A stretch of DNA of 64,000 nucleotides from Paracoccus acridae. Lineage in GTDB: Bacteria; Pseudomonadota; Alphaproteobacteria; Rhodobacterales; Rhodobacteraceae. Position numbers and translations under genes: made by a program. Of this stretch, positions 38,829 to 47,268 are shown piece after piece (positions within the stretch are counted from its first letter, which is position 1; each line of letters opens with the position of its first letter). The stretch covers positions 62,001-126,000 of the forward strand of contig NZ_BMIV01000006.1 of assembly GCF_014642735.1 (NCBI RefSeq). Reading direction: 5' to 3'. The notes under the pieces are model-generated. The model saw only the letters and a program-made list of their open reading frames with translations, was not told the DNA's origin and did no database searches.

Positions 38829-39644
38829 ATGGGCGATTTCGACGATCTCAACACGCGCGGGCTGGTGCTGGTGGGCTGCGGCCGGATGGGCGGGGCGATG
38901 CTGCGCGGCTGGCTGGCGCGCGGGCTGGAACCCGGCGCCGTCACGGTGATCGACCCGCATCTTGCGCCCGAATGGCTGGACAAGGGGCTGCGCGTGAACA
39001 CCGGCCTGCCCGCCGATCCCGCCGTTCTGGTGCTGGCCGTCAAGCCGCAGATGATGGCGCAGGCCCTGGGCGGCGTGCCCCGCCTGTCTGACACGCTGGT
39101 CCTGTCGGTCGCGGCGGGCACCACCATCGCCACGTTCGAGGCGGTCTTTCCCGGCGCGCCGATCGTCCGCGTGATGCCCAACACCCCTGCCGCCATCGGT
39201 CAGGGCATCAGCGCCATGATCGGCAACGGTCTGGCGACGCCCGCCCATCTGGATCTGGCCCAGACGCTGATGGGGGCCGTCGGCCGCGTGGTCCGGCTGG
39301 ACCACGAGGATCAGATGGACGCGGTGACGGGCCTGTCGGGCAGCGGCCCGGCCTATGTCTTCCACCTGATCGAGGCGATGGCCAAGGCGGGCGAGGCGCA
39401 GGGCCTGCCCGCCGCGCTGTCGCTGGAACTGGCGCGCATGACGGTTGCCGGGGCGGGGGCGCTTGCCGTCGATGCCGACGAGGATCCGGCGGTCTTGCGC
39501 GAAAACGTCACCTCGCCGGGCGGAACCACGGCGGCGGGACTGCGGGTGCTGATGGATCCCGATACCGGTCTGCCGCCCCTGATGGCGCGCACGATCGCCG
39601 CCGCCACCGAACGCGGGCGCGAATTGGGAAAGGCCGCGCAATGA
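38829..39644 (+). CDS. proC: Pyrroline-5-carboxylate reductase
   Basis: Final enzyme of proline biosynthesis, about 271 residues. The NAD(P)H site is GLVLVGCGRMGGAMLRGW near residues 11-28. Conserved text includes AVKPQMM, RVMPNTPAAIGQGISAM and the catalytic loop AVTGLSGSGPAYVFHLIEAM. The C-terminal helix motif ENVTSPGGTTAAGLRVL is also present. ATG 38829 follows AAGGGGG; an in-frame start at 38790 is an alternative. It overlaps csaA by 4 bases (ATGA). Confidence 0.94.
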   Translation: MGDFDDLNTRGLVLVGCGRMGGAMLRGWLARGLEPGAVTVIDPHLAPEWLDKGLRVNTGLPADPAVLVLAVKPQMMAQALGGVPRLSDTLVLSVAAGTTIATFEAVFPGAPIVRVMPNTPAAIGQGISAMIGNGLATPAHLDLAQTLMGAVGRVVRLDHEDQMDAVTGLSGSGPAYVFHLIEAMAKAGEAQGLPAALSLELARMTVAGAGALAVDADEDPAVLRENVTSPGGTTAAGLRVLMDPDTGLPPLMARTIAAATERGRELGKAAQ

Positions 39645-39973
39645 CCATCAGCTTCGACGATTTCCTGAAGGTCGATATCCGCGTGGCGACCATCACCCGC
39701 GCCGAACCCTTCCCCGAGGCGCGAAAGCCCGCGATCAAGCTGTGGCTGGATGTGGGGGATCTGGGGGAACGCAAATCCTCGGCCCAGATCACGCGGCATT
39801 ACGAACCCGCGCAACTGGTCGGCAAGCAGGTGCTTTGCGTGGTGAACTTTCCGCCCCGCCAGATCGGTCCCGTCCGGTCCGAGGTTCTGGTCCTGGGCGT
39901 TCCCGACCCCGATGGGGAAGTGGTGCTGATCCGTCCCGACCTTGATGTCCCGAATGGAGGAAGGCTTTACTGA
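39641..39973 (+). CDS. csaA: tRNA-binding protein CsaA
   Basis: An OB-fold tRNA-binding protein of 110 residues, the usual CsaA length. Diagnostic text is FLKVDIRVATITRAEPFPEA at the N-terminus, SSAQITRHYEP in the middle and VVNFPPRQIGPVRSEVLVLG after it. It dimerises and binds tRNA; a chaperone role has been proposed for relatives. It is coupled to proC upstream and to the dehydrogenase downstream (1-base overlap). Confidence 0.93.
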   Translation: MTISFDDFLKVDIRVATITRAEPFPEARKPAIKLWLDVGDLGERKSSAQITRHYEPAQLVGKQVLCVVNFPPRQIGPVRSEVLVLGVPDPDGEVVLIRPDLDVPNGGRLY

Positions 39974-40920
39974 TGCGGCTGCTTGTCACAAGGCCCATGA
40001 CCGCGCGCGCCACCCAGGCGATCCGCGACCGTTTCGACGCGACCTTCCGCGACAACACCCCCCTGTCCGAGTCAGAGGCCGCCGCCGCCCTGCGCGATTA
40101 CGACGCAATCATGCCGACGCTGGGCGACGCCTTCACCGCCACCGCCTTCGCGGACCAGCCGCGCTGCCGCATCCTGGCGAATTTCGGGGCGGGCTATAAC
40201 CATATCGACACCGCTGCGGCAAAGGCGGCGGGGGTGGTCGTCACCAACACGCCCGACGTGGTGACGGATGCCACCGCCGACATCGCGGTGATGCTGATCC
40301 TGATGACCCTGCGCCGCGCCAGCGAAGGCGAACGGATCCTGCGCGCCGGCCAGTGGACCGGGTGGAACCCGACGCAGCTTCTGGGCGGGCACGCGACGAG
40401 CCGGACCTTGGGCATCGTCGGCATGGGCCGCATCGGCCAGGCCATCGCCCGCCGCTGCCACTACGGCTTCGGGATGGATGTGATGTTCTTCAACCGCTCG
40501 ACCGTCGCCGGCCTGGATTTCCCCGCCCGCCAGATCGGCGGGCTGGAAGCCATGCTGGAACAGGCGGACGTTGCCGTCCTGGCGGTGCCGGGCGGGGCCG
40601 GCACGCGGCATCTGATCGGCGCCGCGCAATTGGCCGCGCTTGGCCCGCGGGGCTATCTGGTCAACATCGCCCGCGGCGACGTGGTGGACGAGGCCGCGTT
40701 GATCCAGGCCCTGCAGGACGGCGTTATCGCCGGCGCGGGCCTTGACGTCTACGAACGCGAACCGCTGGTTCCCCAAGGCCTGCTCGACGCCCCGAACGCC
40801 ACGCTGCTGCCGCATCTGGGCACCGCGACCGACGATACCAGAACGGCGATGGCCCTGCGTGCGCTGGACAACCTGATCGCCTTTGCCGAGGGCCGCGACC
40901 CTCACGATCCGTTGAATTGA
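39973..40920 (+). CDS. D-2-hydroxyacid dehydrogenase (glyoxylate/hydroxypyruvate reductase type)
   Basis: NAD(P)H-dependent D-isomer-specific 2-hydroxyacid dehydrogenase, 315 residues. The dinucleotide fold is LGIVGMGRIGQAIARR near residues 145-160. Catalytic residues are R in VNIARGDVVDE, E in DVYEREP and H in LPHLGTAT. GAGYNHID and NTPDVVTDATAD match glyoxylate reductase-like members. The substrate cannot be fixed; glyoxylate or hydroxypyruvate is likely. It is the last gene of the ybjN-proC-csaA set. Confidence 0.88.
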   Translation: MRLLVTRPMTARATQAIRDRFDATFRDNTPLSESEAAAALRDYDAIMPTLGDAFTATAFADQPRCRILANFGAGYNHIDTAAAKAAGVVVTNTPDVVTDATADIAVMLILMTLRRASEGERILRAGQWTGWNPTQLLGGHATSRTLGIVGMGRIGQAIARRCHYGFGMDVMFFNRSTVAGLDFPARQIGGLEAMLEQADVAVLAVPGGAGTRHLIGAAQLAALGPRGYLVNIARGDVVDEAALIQALQDGVIAGAGLDVYEREPLVPQGLLDAPNATLLPHLGTATDDTRTAMALRALDNLIAFAEGRDPHDPLN

Positions 40921-40990
40921 ACCCCCCTCGGGAACCCCGTCGGACTGCCAAATGTTGATTCACCAGATCGATGCTTCGAAGGAGATAGGC

Positions 40991-41194
40991 ATGAACTGGG
41001 ATATCATCCAGGGCAAATGGAAACAGGTCAAAGGTTCGCTCAAGGAACAATGGGGCGACCTGACGGACGACGATCTGGACCGGATGGACGGCAGCAAGGA
41101 CCAGCTTGCCGGCAAGCTGCAGGAAAAATACGGCTGGACCAAGAACGAGGCCGAACGCAACATCGACGACTATTTCCGCGACCGCACATACTAA
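40991..41194 (+). CDS. CsbD-family stress protein
   Basis: A 67-residue hydrophilic protein of the CsbD family, with the signature MNWDIIQGKWKQVKGSLKE and GWTKNEAERNIDDYF. Such proteins are strongly induced by general stress, but their molecular role is unknown. ATG 40991 follows GGAGATAG with proper spacing; an in-frame opening from 40952 lacks a ribosome site. It is a single gene followed by a strong terminator. Confidence 0.92.
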   Translation: MNWDIIQGKWKQVKGSLKEQWGDLTDDDLDRMDGSKDQLAGKLQEKYGWTKNEAERNIDDYFRDRTY

Positions 41195-41217
41195 GCGGCG
41201 GGTCCTGGAACGGATGG

Positions 41218-41247
41218 AAAGGGTGCCTTCGTGGCACCCTTTTTCTT
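41218..41247 (+). terminator. Terminator after the CsbD gene
   Basis: AAAGGGTGCC pairs with GGCACCCTTT around a 5-base loop, continuing into TTCTTT. It begins 24 bases past the csbD stop. A textbook rho-independent terminator. Confidence 0.92.
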
Positions 41248-41294
41248 TGCCGATGGGCAGGCTACCAAGGCTGCGACCGGGGCCGGAGGCTGCC

Positions 41295-42257
41295 ATGATG
41301 TATTCCTATGTCATCCACCAGGGCCGCATTGTCCGGCAGGACAGGGACGCCCCCTTGTCCGACGCCATCTGGATCGACCTGATCGCGCCGGGGAAAGAGG
41401 AAACGGCCCTGCTCAAGGAACTGGGCGTGGATGTTCCCACCCTGGCGGACATGGAGGAGATCGAGATTTCCAACCGGCTTTACCGGGAAGCGGGGATCGA
41501 CACCATGACGGCCGTGCTGCCGGGCGAACGGGGCGACGGCAACCGCGTGACGATGCCCGTCAGCTTCATCCTGTCGCCCCGGCGGCTGGTGACGGTGCGC
41601 CATCATTCGCCCCGGCCCTTCCTGACATTCCCTGAACGTGCCGAACGGTCCACCCTGGGCTGCGCCACCGCGCACCGCCTGTTCATCGGCCTGGCCGAGG
41701 AGATCATCGCCCGCCTGGCCGACATCCTGGAAGGGTCGGGCCGCCTGCTGGACGATGCCACCATCTCGATCTTCGAGACCCGGCCCGCGCGGGGCCAGGG
41801 GGACCGGCTGCAAACGGCGCTGCGCCAGGTGGGACGCGAAGCCGAAGCCCTGGCCCGCCTCCGCCTGTCCCTGCTGACCGTCGAACGGATGCTGGCCTTC
41901 TATATGGCCACCGTTGACGAACAGCCCGAGGCCAAGCGGCTGCGCCCGGTGGTCCAGGGACAGTTGCGCGACGTCCAGGCGCTGGAGGTTCATGCCGACT
42001 TCCTGGGTTCGCGCGTCAGCCTGGCCGTGGACACGACGCTGGGCATGATCAATCTGGAACAGAACAACACCGTGCGCATTCTATCTGTCGTGGCGGCACT
42101 GTTCCTGCCGCCGACGCTGATCGCCAGCATCTACGGCATGAACTTCGAGGTGATGCCGGAACTGGACGAACGCTGGGGCTATCCCATGGCCCTGGGACTG
42201 ATGGCCGCGACGGCGGCGGCGACCTGGCTGGTGCTGCGCTGGAAGCACTGGCTATAG
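41295..42257 (+). CDS. corA: CorA-family magnesium/metal transporter
   Basis: Divalent metal channel of 320 residues. A large cytoplasmic domain is followed by two C-terminal membrane segments (VVAALFLPPTLIASIYGMNF and MALGLMAATAAATWLVL). The family GMN motif, YGMNFE, sits at the end of the first. ATG 41295 follows GGAGGC; an ATG one codon later is equally possible, and a frame open from 41106 is the csbD shadow. The chain pentamerises in known structures and conducts Mg2+. It is separated from csbD by a terminator, so it has its own promoter. Confidence 0.93.
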   Translation: MMYSYVIHQGRIVRQDRDAPLSDAIWIDLIAPGKEETALLKELGVDVPTLADMEEIEISNRLYREAGIDTMTAVLPGERGDGNRVTMPVSFILSPRRLVTVRHHSPRPFLTFPERAERSTLGCATAHRLFIGLAEEIIARLADILEGSGRLLDDATISIFETRPARGQGDRLQTALRQVGREAEALARLRLSLLTVERMLAFYMATVDEQPEAKRLRPVVQGQLRDVQALEVHADFLGSRVSLAVDTTLGMINLEQNNTVRILSVVAALFLPPTLIASIYGMNFEVMPELDERWGYPMALGLMAATAAATWLVLRWKHWL

Positions 42258-42336
42258 ACAGGGGGCGGCGGGGATGGCCTTGCCGCGCCGGATCCAGCCG
42301 CTTATCGGTCGGTCACAGACGGAAGGAGAAATGTCC

Positions 42337-43395
42337 ATGCGCTCGTCCCTGTCCTATCTGCGGTGGCCGCTGATCGTCACGGTCGTGGGCATCGCCCTGG
42401 CGGCCTGGCTTGGCTTGCGCTTTACCGGCAGCACGACCGGGGCGGTGTCCTTCTTCATGATCGCCTTGGTGCTGGCGATCCTGGAAATCTCGCTGTCCTT
42501 CGACAACGCCATCGTCAATGCCAACAAGCTGAAGGAAATGACGCCCAAATGGCAGCGGCGCTTCCTGACCTGGGGCATCCTGATCGCGGTCTTCGGGATG
42601 CGGATCATCTTTCCGCTGCTGATCGTGGTGATCGCCGCCCATGTCGGCCCCCTGGCCGCGATCCGGCTGGCCGCAACCGACCCCGAAGAATATTCGCGCC
42701 TGATCCACGAGGCGCATCTGCCCATCGCGGCCTTCGGCGGCGCCTTCCTGATGCTGGTCGCGCTGAGCTTCTTCTTCGACCAGTCCAAGGACGTGGACTG
42801 GATCGGCAAGATCGAACGTGCCCTGCGCCGCGCCGGGTCGGTGCGCGGGATGGAGGTGGGCTTCGTCCTGGTGATCATCCTGCTGTTCGTCTGGCTGCTG
42901 CCGGTCCGGGACGAGCAGATCTTCATGTACAGCGCCATGTGGGGGATCGTCACCTTCCTGGCCGTGGACGCCCTGGGCCATGTGCTGGACCGCTGGGGAC
43001 AGGCGCAGGATGCCGCGCGGGGGACGGCCCAGGTCGGCCTGGGCGGGTTCCTGTATCTGGAGGTTCTGGACGCATCCTTCAGCTTCGATGGGGTGATCGG
43101 CGCATTTGCCCTGACCCAGAACCTGTTCCTGATCGCCATCGGTCTGGGGATCGGCGCCATGTATGTGCGGTCCATGACCGTGATGCTGGTCGAACGCGGC
43201 ACGCTGGCGGAGTTCCGGTATCTGGAACACGGCGCCTTCTGGTCGATCCTGATCCTGTCGATCATCATGTTCGGCCAGACCATGTGGCACCTGCCCGAGG
43301 TCGTCACCGGGATGCTGGGCGCGATCTTCATCGGCGCCGCCTTCGTGAACTCGGTCATGTGGAACCGCCGGCACAAGGGTCACGCGCAGGGCTGA
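42337..43395 (+). CDS. DUF475 (TerC-like) membrane protein
   Basis: A polytopic membrane protein of about 352 residues, DUF475 family, distantly related to TerC. Hydrophobic segments fill most of the length. Two acidic membrane motifs, LEISLSFDNAIVNANKL and EVLDASFSFDGVIGAF, are repeats of the ExxxSxDN/DG type characteristic of the TerC superfamily. Transport of a metal such as manganese is suggested for relatives. ATG 42337 is preferred because the AAGGAG site then has 8 bases of spacing; ATG 42331 would have only 2. It follows corA by about 80 bases. Confidence 0.85.
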   Translation: MRSSLSYLRWPLIVTVVGIALAAWLGLRFTGSTTGAVSFFMIALVLAILEISLSFDNAIVNANKLKEMTPKWQRRFLTWGILIAVFGMRIIFPLLIVVIAAHVGPLAAIRLAATDPEEYSRLIHEAHLPIAAFGGAFLMLVALSFFFDQSKDVDWIGKIERALRRAGSVRGMEVGFVLVIILLFVWLLPVRDEQIFMYSAMWGIVTFLAVDALGHVLDRWGQAQDAARGTAQVGLGGFLYLEVLDASFSFDGVIGAFALTQNLFLIAIGLGIGAMYVRSMTVMLVERGTLAEFRYLEHGAFWSILILSIIMFGQTMWHLPEVVTGMLGAIFIGAAFVNSVMWNRRHKGHAQG

Positions 43396-43409
43396 TTTCA
43401 GGTGTCGCA

Positions 43410-43463
43410 CCGGGGGTTTCACACCCCCGGACCCCCGTGGGATATTTGGATCAAGGCAAAGGG
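43410..43463 (+). repeat. Palindromic GGGATATTT repeat, copy 2
   Basis: CCGGGGG pairs with CCCCCGG, then ACCCCCG, then GGGATATTT and a CAAGG/CAAAG tail, 14 bases after the DUF475 stop in the same orientation. It occupies the gap to the converging inhibitor gene. See copies 1 (22128-22174) and 3 (62531-62576). Confidence 0.8.
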
Positions 43464-43482
43464 CGGGGTGGTGTCGCCTGTC

Positions 43483-43764
43483 CTACATCTGGTCGATCAA
43501 ATCCAGCATCTCGGGCGGGATCTGGGCTTCGCGCAGGGTAAATCGGTGGGTCTCGCTGTTCTCGGTCACGGTGATCAGATAGGTCATCCGGTCGGCGCAG
43601 TCGCCGCAGGGCTGGCGGGCCAGGCGGGCCAGCTCATCCGGCTCGAAGGCGTCGCACAGTTCCTGGCGCATCTGTTCGGGCTGGTCTTCCACGTCGATGG
43701 TCTTGCGCATCTGCGCGGCGCTGATGCCGCCAAAGCCGCCCTGCGCCGCGATGTCGATGATCAT
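43483..43764 (-). CDS. Emfourin-like inhibitor of the adjacent M4 protease
   Basis: A 93-residue protein starting at ATG 43762-43764. It has the layout of emfourins, proteinaceous inhibitors of protealysin-like proteases: N-terminal beta strand with GGFGG (MIIDIAAQGGFGGI), central helix, then a strand-rich end, YLITVTENSETHRFTLREAQ and PPEMLDLIDQM. Emfourin genes lie next to their M4 protease gene, as here: the protease stop is 38 bases upstream on the same strand. It would hold the protease inactive in the cytoplasm. Identification is by recalled pattern and position, not by search. Longer starts up to 43821 overlap the protease gene. Confidence 0.65.
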   Translation of the reverse strand: MIIDIAAQGGFGGISAAQMRKTIDVEDQPEQMRQELCDAFEPDELARLARQPCGDCADRMTYLITVTENSETHRFTLREAQIPPEMLDLIDQM

Positions 43765-43801
43765 GGCCGAAGATCCCCCGCTGGTTTGGGGGAATCTAGG
43801 C

Positions 43802-44893
43802 CTAGATCGCGATTCCGACAAGTTTCCAGGCGCGGCGCAGCATGATCGTCTCGTAACTGCCGCGCCCGGTCAGTTCGATCGCGGCGTCCATGGTCTGGTC
43901 CGCCCAGTCGGCAAAGCTGGCCATGGGGTTGTTCAGCGTCTGCAGCGCGCGATACCAGACCCGGCCCGGCAGTTCCCAGGCCCGCCCGCCCAGATAGGCG
44001 CAGAACAGGTAGAAGGCGTGGTTCGGGATCCCGGAATTGATATGCACCCCGCCATTGTCGTCGGTCGTCGTCACGAAATGGTCCATGTGCCAGGGCTGGG
44101 GATCCTGGCCCAGCAGGTCGTCGGAATAGGCCGTGCCCGGCGCCTTCATGCTGCGCAGGGCCGCGCCGTTGATGCCGGGCCCCAGGATGCCGCGCCCGAC
44201 CAGCCAGTCGGCCTGGTGAACCTCTTGCCCCAGGGCGCGCTGCAGGGACAGGCTGCCGAAGACATCGGCGATGCTTTCGTTCAGCGCGCCCGACTGGTTT
44301 TCATAGATCAACCCGCCGGAATGCTGGATGACGCCATGCGCCATTTCGTGCCCGATCACCGACAGTTCCAGGAAGGTGCGGAAGATCTTGCCGTCGCCGG
44401 TGCCATAGGCCATCTGCGTGCCGTTCCAGAAGGAGTTGTTGTAGTCGCGGCGGTGATGGACGGTGGCGACCAGCGGCATCCCTTGGCCGTCCAGGGAATT
44501 GCGGCCATATTCCTCGGCGAAGAGGGAAAAGACCTGGCCTGCCGCCTCATAGGCGGTGTCGGCATCGGGAATGCCGGTCGGGCCGTCGCCTTCGGACCGG
44601 ACCAGCTTGCCCGGAAGCGCGGCCTTGTGCTGGCCGTCATGGATGCGGCGGTCCGGGCAGCACAGATCCTGGACGGGTGCGACCGCGGTGGTGCCCAGGG
44701 GCTGCGCCGGGGGCAGGCCGGCCTCCATCAGTTCGGCCCGTTCGTCGCGCAGCCTTTCGGTCTGCTTCAGCAGCGTCCGCGCCATTTCAGCCGTCCTGGG
44801 ATCGCCGCGCAGGGCCAGCACCCGCAGCATATAGGGGGGAACGATGCAGGTGATGGGATGATGCGCACCATGGCCGCAGCAAAACAGACTCAT
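43802..44893 (-). CDS. Protealysin-like M4 metalloprotease
   Basis: Zinc metalloprotease of the thermolysin family, 363 residues. The zinc site is H182-E183-x-x-H186 in VIGHEMAHGVIQ, the third ligand is E206 in LNESIADVFG, and the catalytic histidine is in GGVHINSGIPNHAF. There is no signal peptide. The short N-terminal precursor with CIVPPYMLRVLALRG is typical of protealysins, whose propeptide carries a PPYML motif. These enzymes are cytoplasmic or exported without a classical signal. The neighbouring small gene looks like its inhibitor. Upstream is a 160-base AT-rich divergent region. Confidence 0.93.
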   Translation of the reverse strand: MSLFCCGHGAHHPITCIVPPYMLRVLALRGDPRTAEMARTLLKQTERLRDERAELMEAGLPPAQPLGTTAVAPVQDLCCPDRRIHDGQHKAALPGKLVRSEGDGPTGIPDADTAYEAAGQVFSLFAEEYGRNSLDGQGMPLVATVHHRRDYNNSFWNGTQMAYGTGDGKIFRTFLELSVIGHEMAHGVIQHSGGLIYENQSGALNESIADVFGSLSLQRALGQEVHQADWLVGRGILGPGINGAALRSMKAPGTAYSDDLLGQDPQPWHMDHFVTTTDDNGGVHINSGIPNHAFYLFCAYLGGRAWELPGRVWYRALQTLNNPMASFADWADQTMDAAIELTGRGSYETIMLRRAWKLVGIAI

Positions 44894-45053
44894 CTTGATT
44901 CCTCTCTGGGTAGAGCGATTCTAGCACATGTTCCCGACAGAACAAACACAGAACAAATTTTAGACGTTGTAATAGATTAAATATTTTCTATTTTAATGAT
45001 ATAGGATTTATATTAGGTATATATAACTATAAACTTTTCAGGGAGTATTATAA
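44894..45053. promoter_or_regulatory. AT-rich divergent control region
   Basis: 160 bases between the M4 protease gene and the orphan gene at 45054. The half near 45054 is very AT-rich (long runs of T/A such as TAAATATTTTCTATTTT), quite unlike the chromosome average. Promoters for both genes must lie here; no clear operator was identified. Confidence 0.5.
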
Positions 45054-45401
45054 ATGCCGGCAAGATTTTGCCTGACGACCAATGATGGAAAAGAAATTTG
45101 CATCCCGCTTTTCGTCGAGGTGCAGCGCAATCCCTTTGATCCCGACCCGTGGCAGGGCGGGATCGACATCGGCGATCTTCGCGAACCGATCCGCTGGCTC
45201 AAGGCGGCAGGCATCGACCACGACCAGCAACGGCAGGTGGCGGCCATGGTCCAGATCGCCGATGCCTCTGCCGCCCTGCCGGGCAGGATCGGATCGCAGG
45301 TGAACGCCATGATGCAGGAACAATTGTCGGCCATGAAGCTGGGCGACGGCATGTCCCTGCATCTGGACTCCGCGCCCCAGCCGAGGGCGATGCGCGCCTG
45401 A
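45054..45401 (+). CDS. Orphan protein of unknown function
   Basis: A 115-residue soluble protein with no signal peptide or membrane segment. It starts at ATG 45054 after GGGAG in very AT-rich leader DNA. The N-terminal part looks beta-rich (RFCLTTNDGKEICIPLFVEV), the middle is acidic and proline/tryptophan-bearing (NPFDPDPWQGGIDIGDL), and the rest is helical (QQRQVAAMVQIADASAAL). I do not recognise the family. It stands alone and divergent from the M4 protease, converging on ugpC. A functional link with the protease is possible from the shared control region. Confidence 0.65.
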   Translation: MPARFCLTTNDGKEICIPLFVEVQRNPFDPDPWQGGIDIGDLREPIRWLKAAGIDHDQQRQVAAMVQIADASAALPGRIGSQVNAMMQEQLSAMKLGDGMSLHLDSAPQPRAMRA

Positions 45402-45405
45402 CGCG

Positions 45406-46413
45406 TCAGTCGATGCGCCGCCCCGTATCCGCCTCGAACAGGTGCAGCGATCCGGGGCGGTAGGCCAGGCGCAGGTATTCGGGCAAGGGTTCGCCCGACG
45501 GCATGGTCACGGTCAGCCGTTCTCCTCCGGTCTGGCCGTGAACCAGGCGTTGCGCGCCCAGTTCCTCGACCGCCAGAACCTCCATCTCGATGGGACCGTC
45601 GGGGGCGACCGCCAGATCCTCGGGGCGGATGCCGATGGTTCCGGCATGGGCCGTGCCGGGCAGGTGCGGGACCGCGTGGCGGCTGATCAGGTTCATGGCC
45701 GGGCTGCCGATGAAGCTGGCGACAAAGGTGGACGCGGGCCTGCGATAAACCTCCAGCGGGGTGCCGATCTGTTCGATCCGGCCCGCGTTCAGCACCACAA
45801 GGCGGTCGGCCAGCGTCATCGCCTCGAGTTGGTCATGGGTGACATAGATCGAGGTCGTGCGCAGGCGGCGCTGCAATTCCTTGATCTCCAGCCGCATGGT
45901 GACGCGCAGCTTGGCGTCCAGGTTCGACAGCGGTTCGTCGAACAGGAAGGCGGCCGGTTCGCGGACGATGGCGCGGCCCATGGCGACGCGCTGACGCTGG
46001 CCGCCGGACAGGGCGCGGGGCTTGCGGTCCAGGAAGGGGCCGATCTGCAGGATCTCGGCCGCCTGGGCCACGCGCTTGTCGATTTCCGCCTTGGGCGTGC
46101 GGCGGTTCTTCAGCCCGTATGCCAGGTTCTGGCGCACCGACATATGCGGATAAAGCGCATAGTTCTGGAACACCATGGCGATGTCGCGGTCGGCGGGTTC
46201 GATGTCGTTGACCACGCGGTCGCCGATGCGGACCGTGCCTTCGCTGATCGATTCTAGCCCCGCGACCATGCGCAGCAGGGTGGACTTGCCGCAGCCGGAC
46301 GGCCCGACAAGCACGATGAATTCGCCATCCGCGATATCGATGCTGACGTCGCCCACGGCGCGGGTGCCGCCCGCATAGATCTTGCCGACCTTGTCGAGGG
46401 TGATTGATGCCAT
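45406..46413 (-). CDS. ugpC: sn-Glycerol-3-phosphate ABC transporter ATPase UgpC
   Basis: ABC ATPase of 335 residues. Walker A is GPSGCGKST near residue 37, the signature is [14 protein letters not shown], and Walker B is [16 protein letters not shown]. The C-terminal regulatory OB-fold follows ([14 protein letters not shown]). It drives uptake through UgpA/UgpE. It starts at ATG 46411-46413, 6 bases past ugpE. MalK/MsmX-type ATPases look alike; the ugp assignment rests on the operon. Confidence 0.92.
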   Translation of the reverse strand: MASITLDKVGKIYAGGTRAVGDVSIDIADGEFIVLVGPSGCGKSTLLRMVAGLESISEGTVRIGDRVVNDIEPADRDIAMVFQNYALYPHMSVRQNLAYGLKNRRTPKAEIDKRVAQAAEILQIGPFLDRKPRALSGGQRQRVAMGRAIVREPAAFLFDEPLSNLDAKLRVTMRLEIKELQRRLRTTSIYVTHDQLEAMTLADRLVVLNAGRIEQIGTPLEVYRRPASTFVASFIGSPAMNLISRHAVPHLPGTAHAGTIGIRPEDLAVAPDGPIEMEVLAVEELGAQRLVHGQTGGERLTVTMPSGEPLPEYLRLAYRPGSLHLFEADTGRRID

Positions 46414-46419
46414 TTTTTC

Positions 46420-47268
46420 TTACTTCTCCGTCTCGACAAGACCTTTGACGAACAGGCGCTGCATCCCGATCACCACGGCAACGGGGGGCAGCATCGCCAG
46501 CATGGCGGTCGCCATCACCAGATGCCATTGCGGCAGCCCGTCCACCGCATCCGCCATGCGCTTGATGCCCGCGACGATGGTGTAATAATCGCTGCTGGTC
46601 GTGATCAGCAGCGGCCACAGATACTGGTTCCAGCCATAGATGAACAGGATCACGAACAGCGCCGCGATATTGGTCCGCGACAGGGGCAGCAGGATGTCGC
46701 GGAAGAACTTCATGGGCCCGGCGCCGTCGATGCGCGCGGCCTCGGTCAGCTCATCGGGGATGGTCAGGAAGACCTGGCGGAACAGGAAGGTCGCGGTGGC
46801 GGATGCGATCAGCGGGATCGACAGCCCGGCATAGCTGTTCAGCATCCCCAGGTCGGCCACCACCTGGAAGGTCGGCACGATCCGCACCTCGACTGGCAGC
46901 ATCATGGTGATGAAGATGCACCAAAAGGCCATGTTGCGCAGCGGAAAGCGGAAATAGACGATGGCGAAGGCCGAGGTGATGGAGATCGCAATCTTGCCGC
47001 AGGCGATCAGCAGCGCCATGACCAGGCTGTTCCACATCATCGTGCCGACGGGGGGCGTGCCGCTGGTGGACACGCCCGCGTCCAGCATCCGGGCATAGTT
47101 TTCGACCAGATGCGGGCCGGGCCACAGCGGGATGGTGCCCGACATGAAGTCGGTCGCGGTATGGGTGGATGCGACAAAGGCCACCCAGACGGGCAGGGCG
47201 ACGATGGCCACCCCCAGCATCAGGGTCAGATGCGCCAGAAGGTTCAGGCCGGGACGGTTCTCGATCAT
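46420..47268 (-). CDS. ugpE: Glycerol-3-phosphate ABC transporter permease UgpE
   Basis: Inner-membrane permease, 282 residues with six hydrophobic segments. The EAA loop reads ELTEAARIDGAGPMKFFRDI. It starts at ATG 47266-47268, touching the ugpA stop (TGATG); a TTG one codon upstream is an alternative. It pairs with UgpA in the channel for sn-glycerol-3-phosphate or its diesters. Confidence 0.92.
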   Translation of the reverse strand: MIENRPGLNLLAHLTLMLGVAIVALPVWVAFVASTHTATDFMSGTIPLWPGPHLVENYARMLDAGVSTSGTPPVGTMMWNSLVMALLIACGKIAISITSAFAIVYFRFPLRNMAFWCIFITMMLPVEVRIVPTFQVVADLGMLNSYAGLSIPLIASATATFLFRQVFLTIPDELTEAARIDGAGPMKFFRDILLPLSRTNIAALFVILFIYGWNQYLWPLLITTSSDYYTIVAGIKRMADAVDGLPQWHLVMATAMLAMLPPVAVVIGMQRLFVKGLVETEK

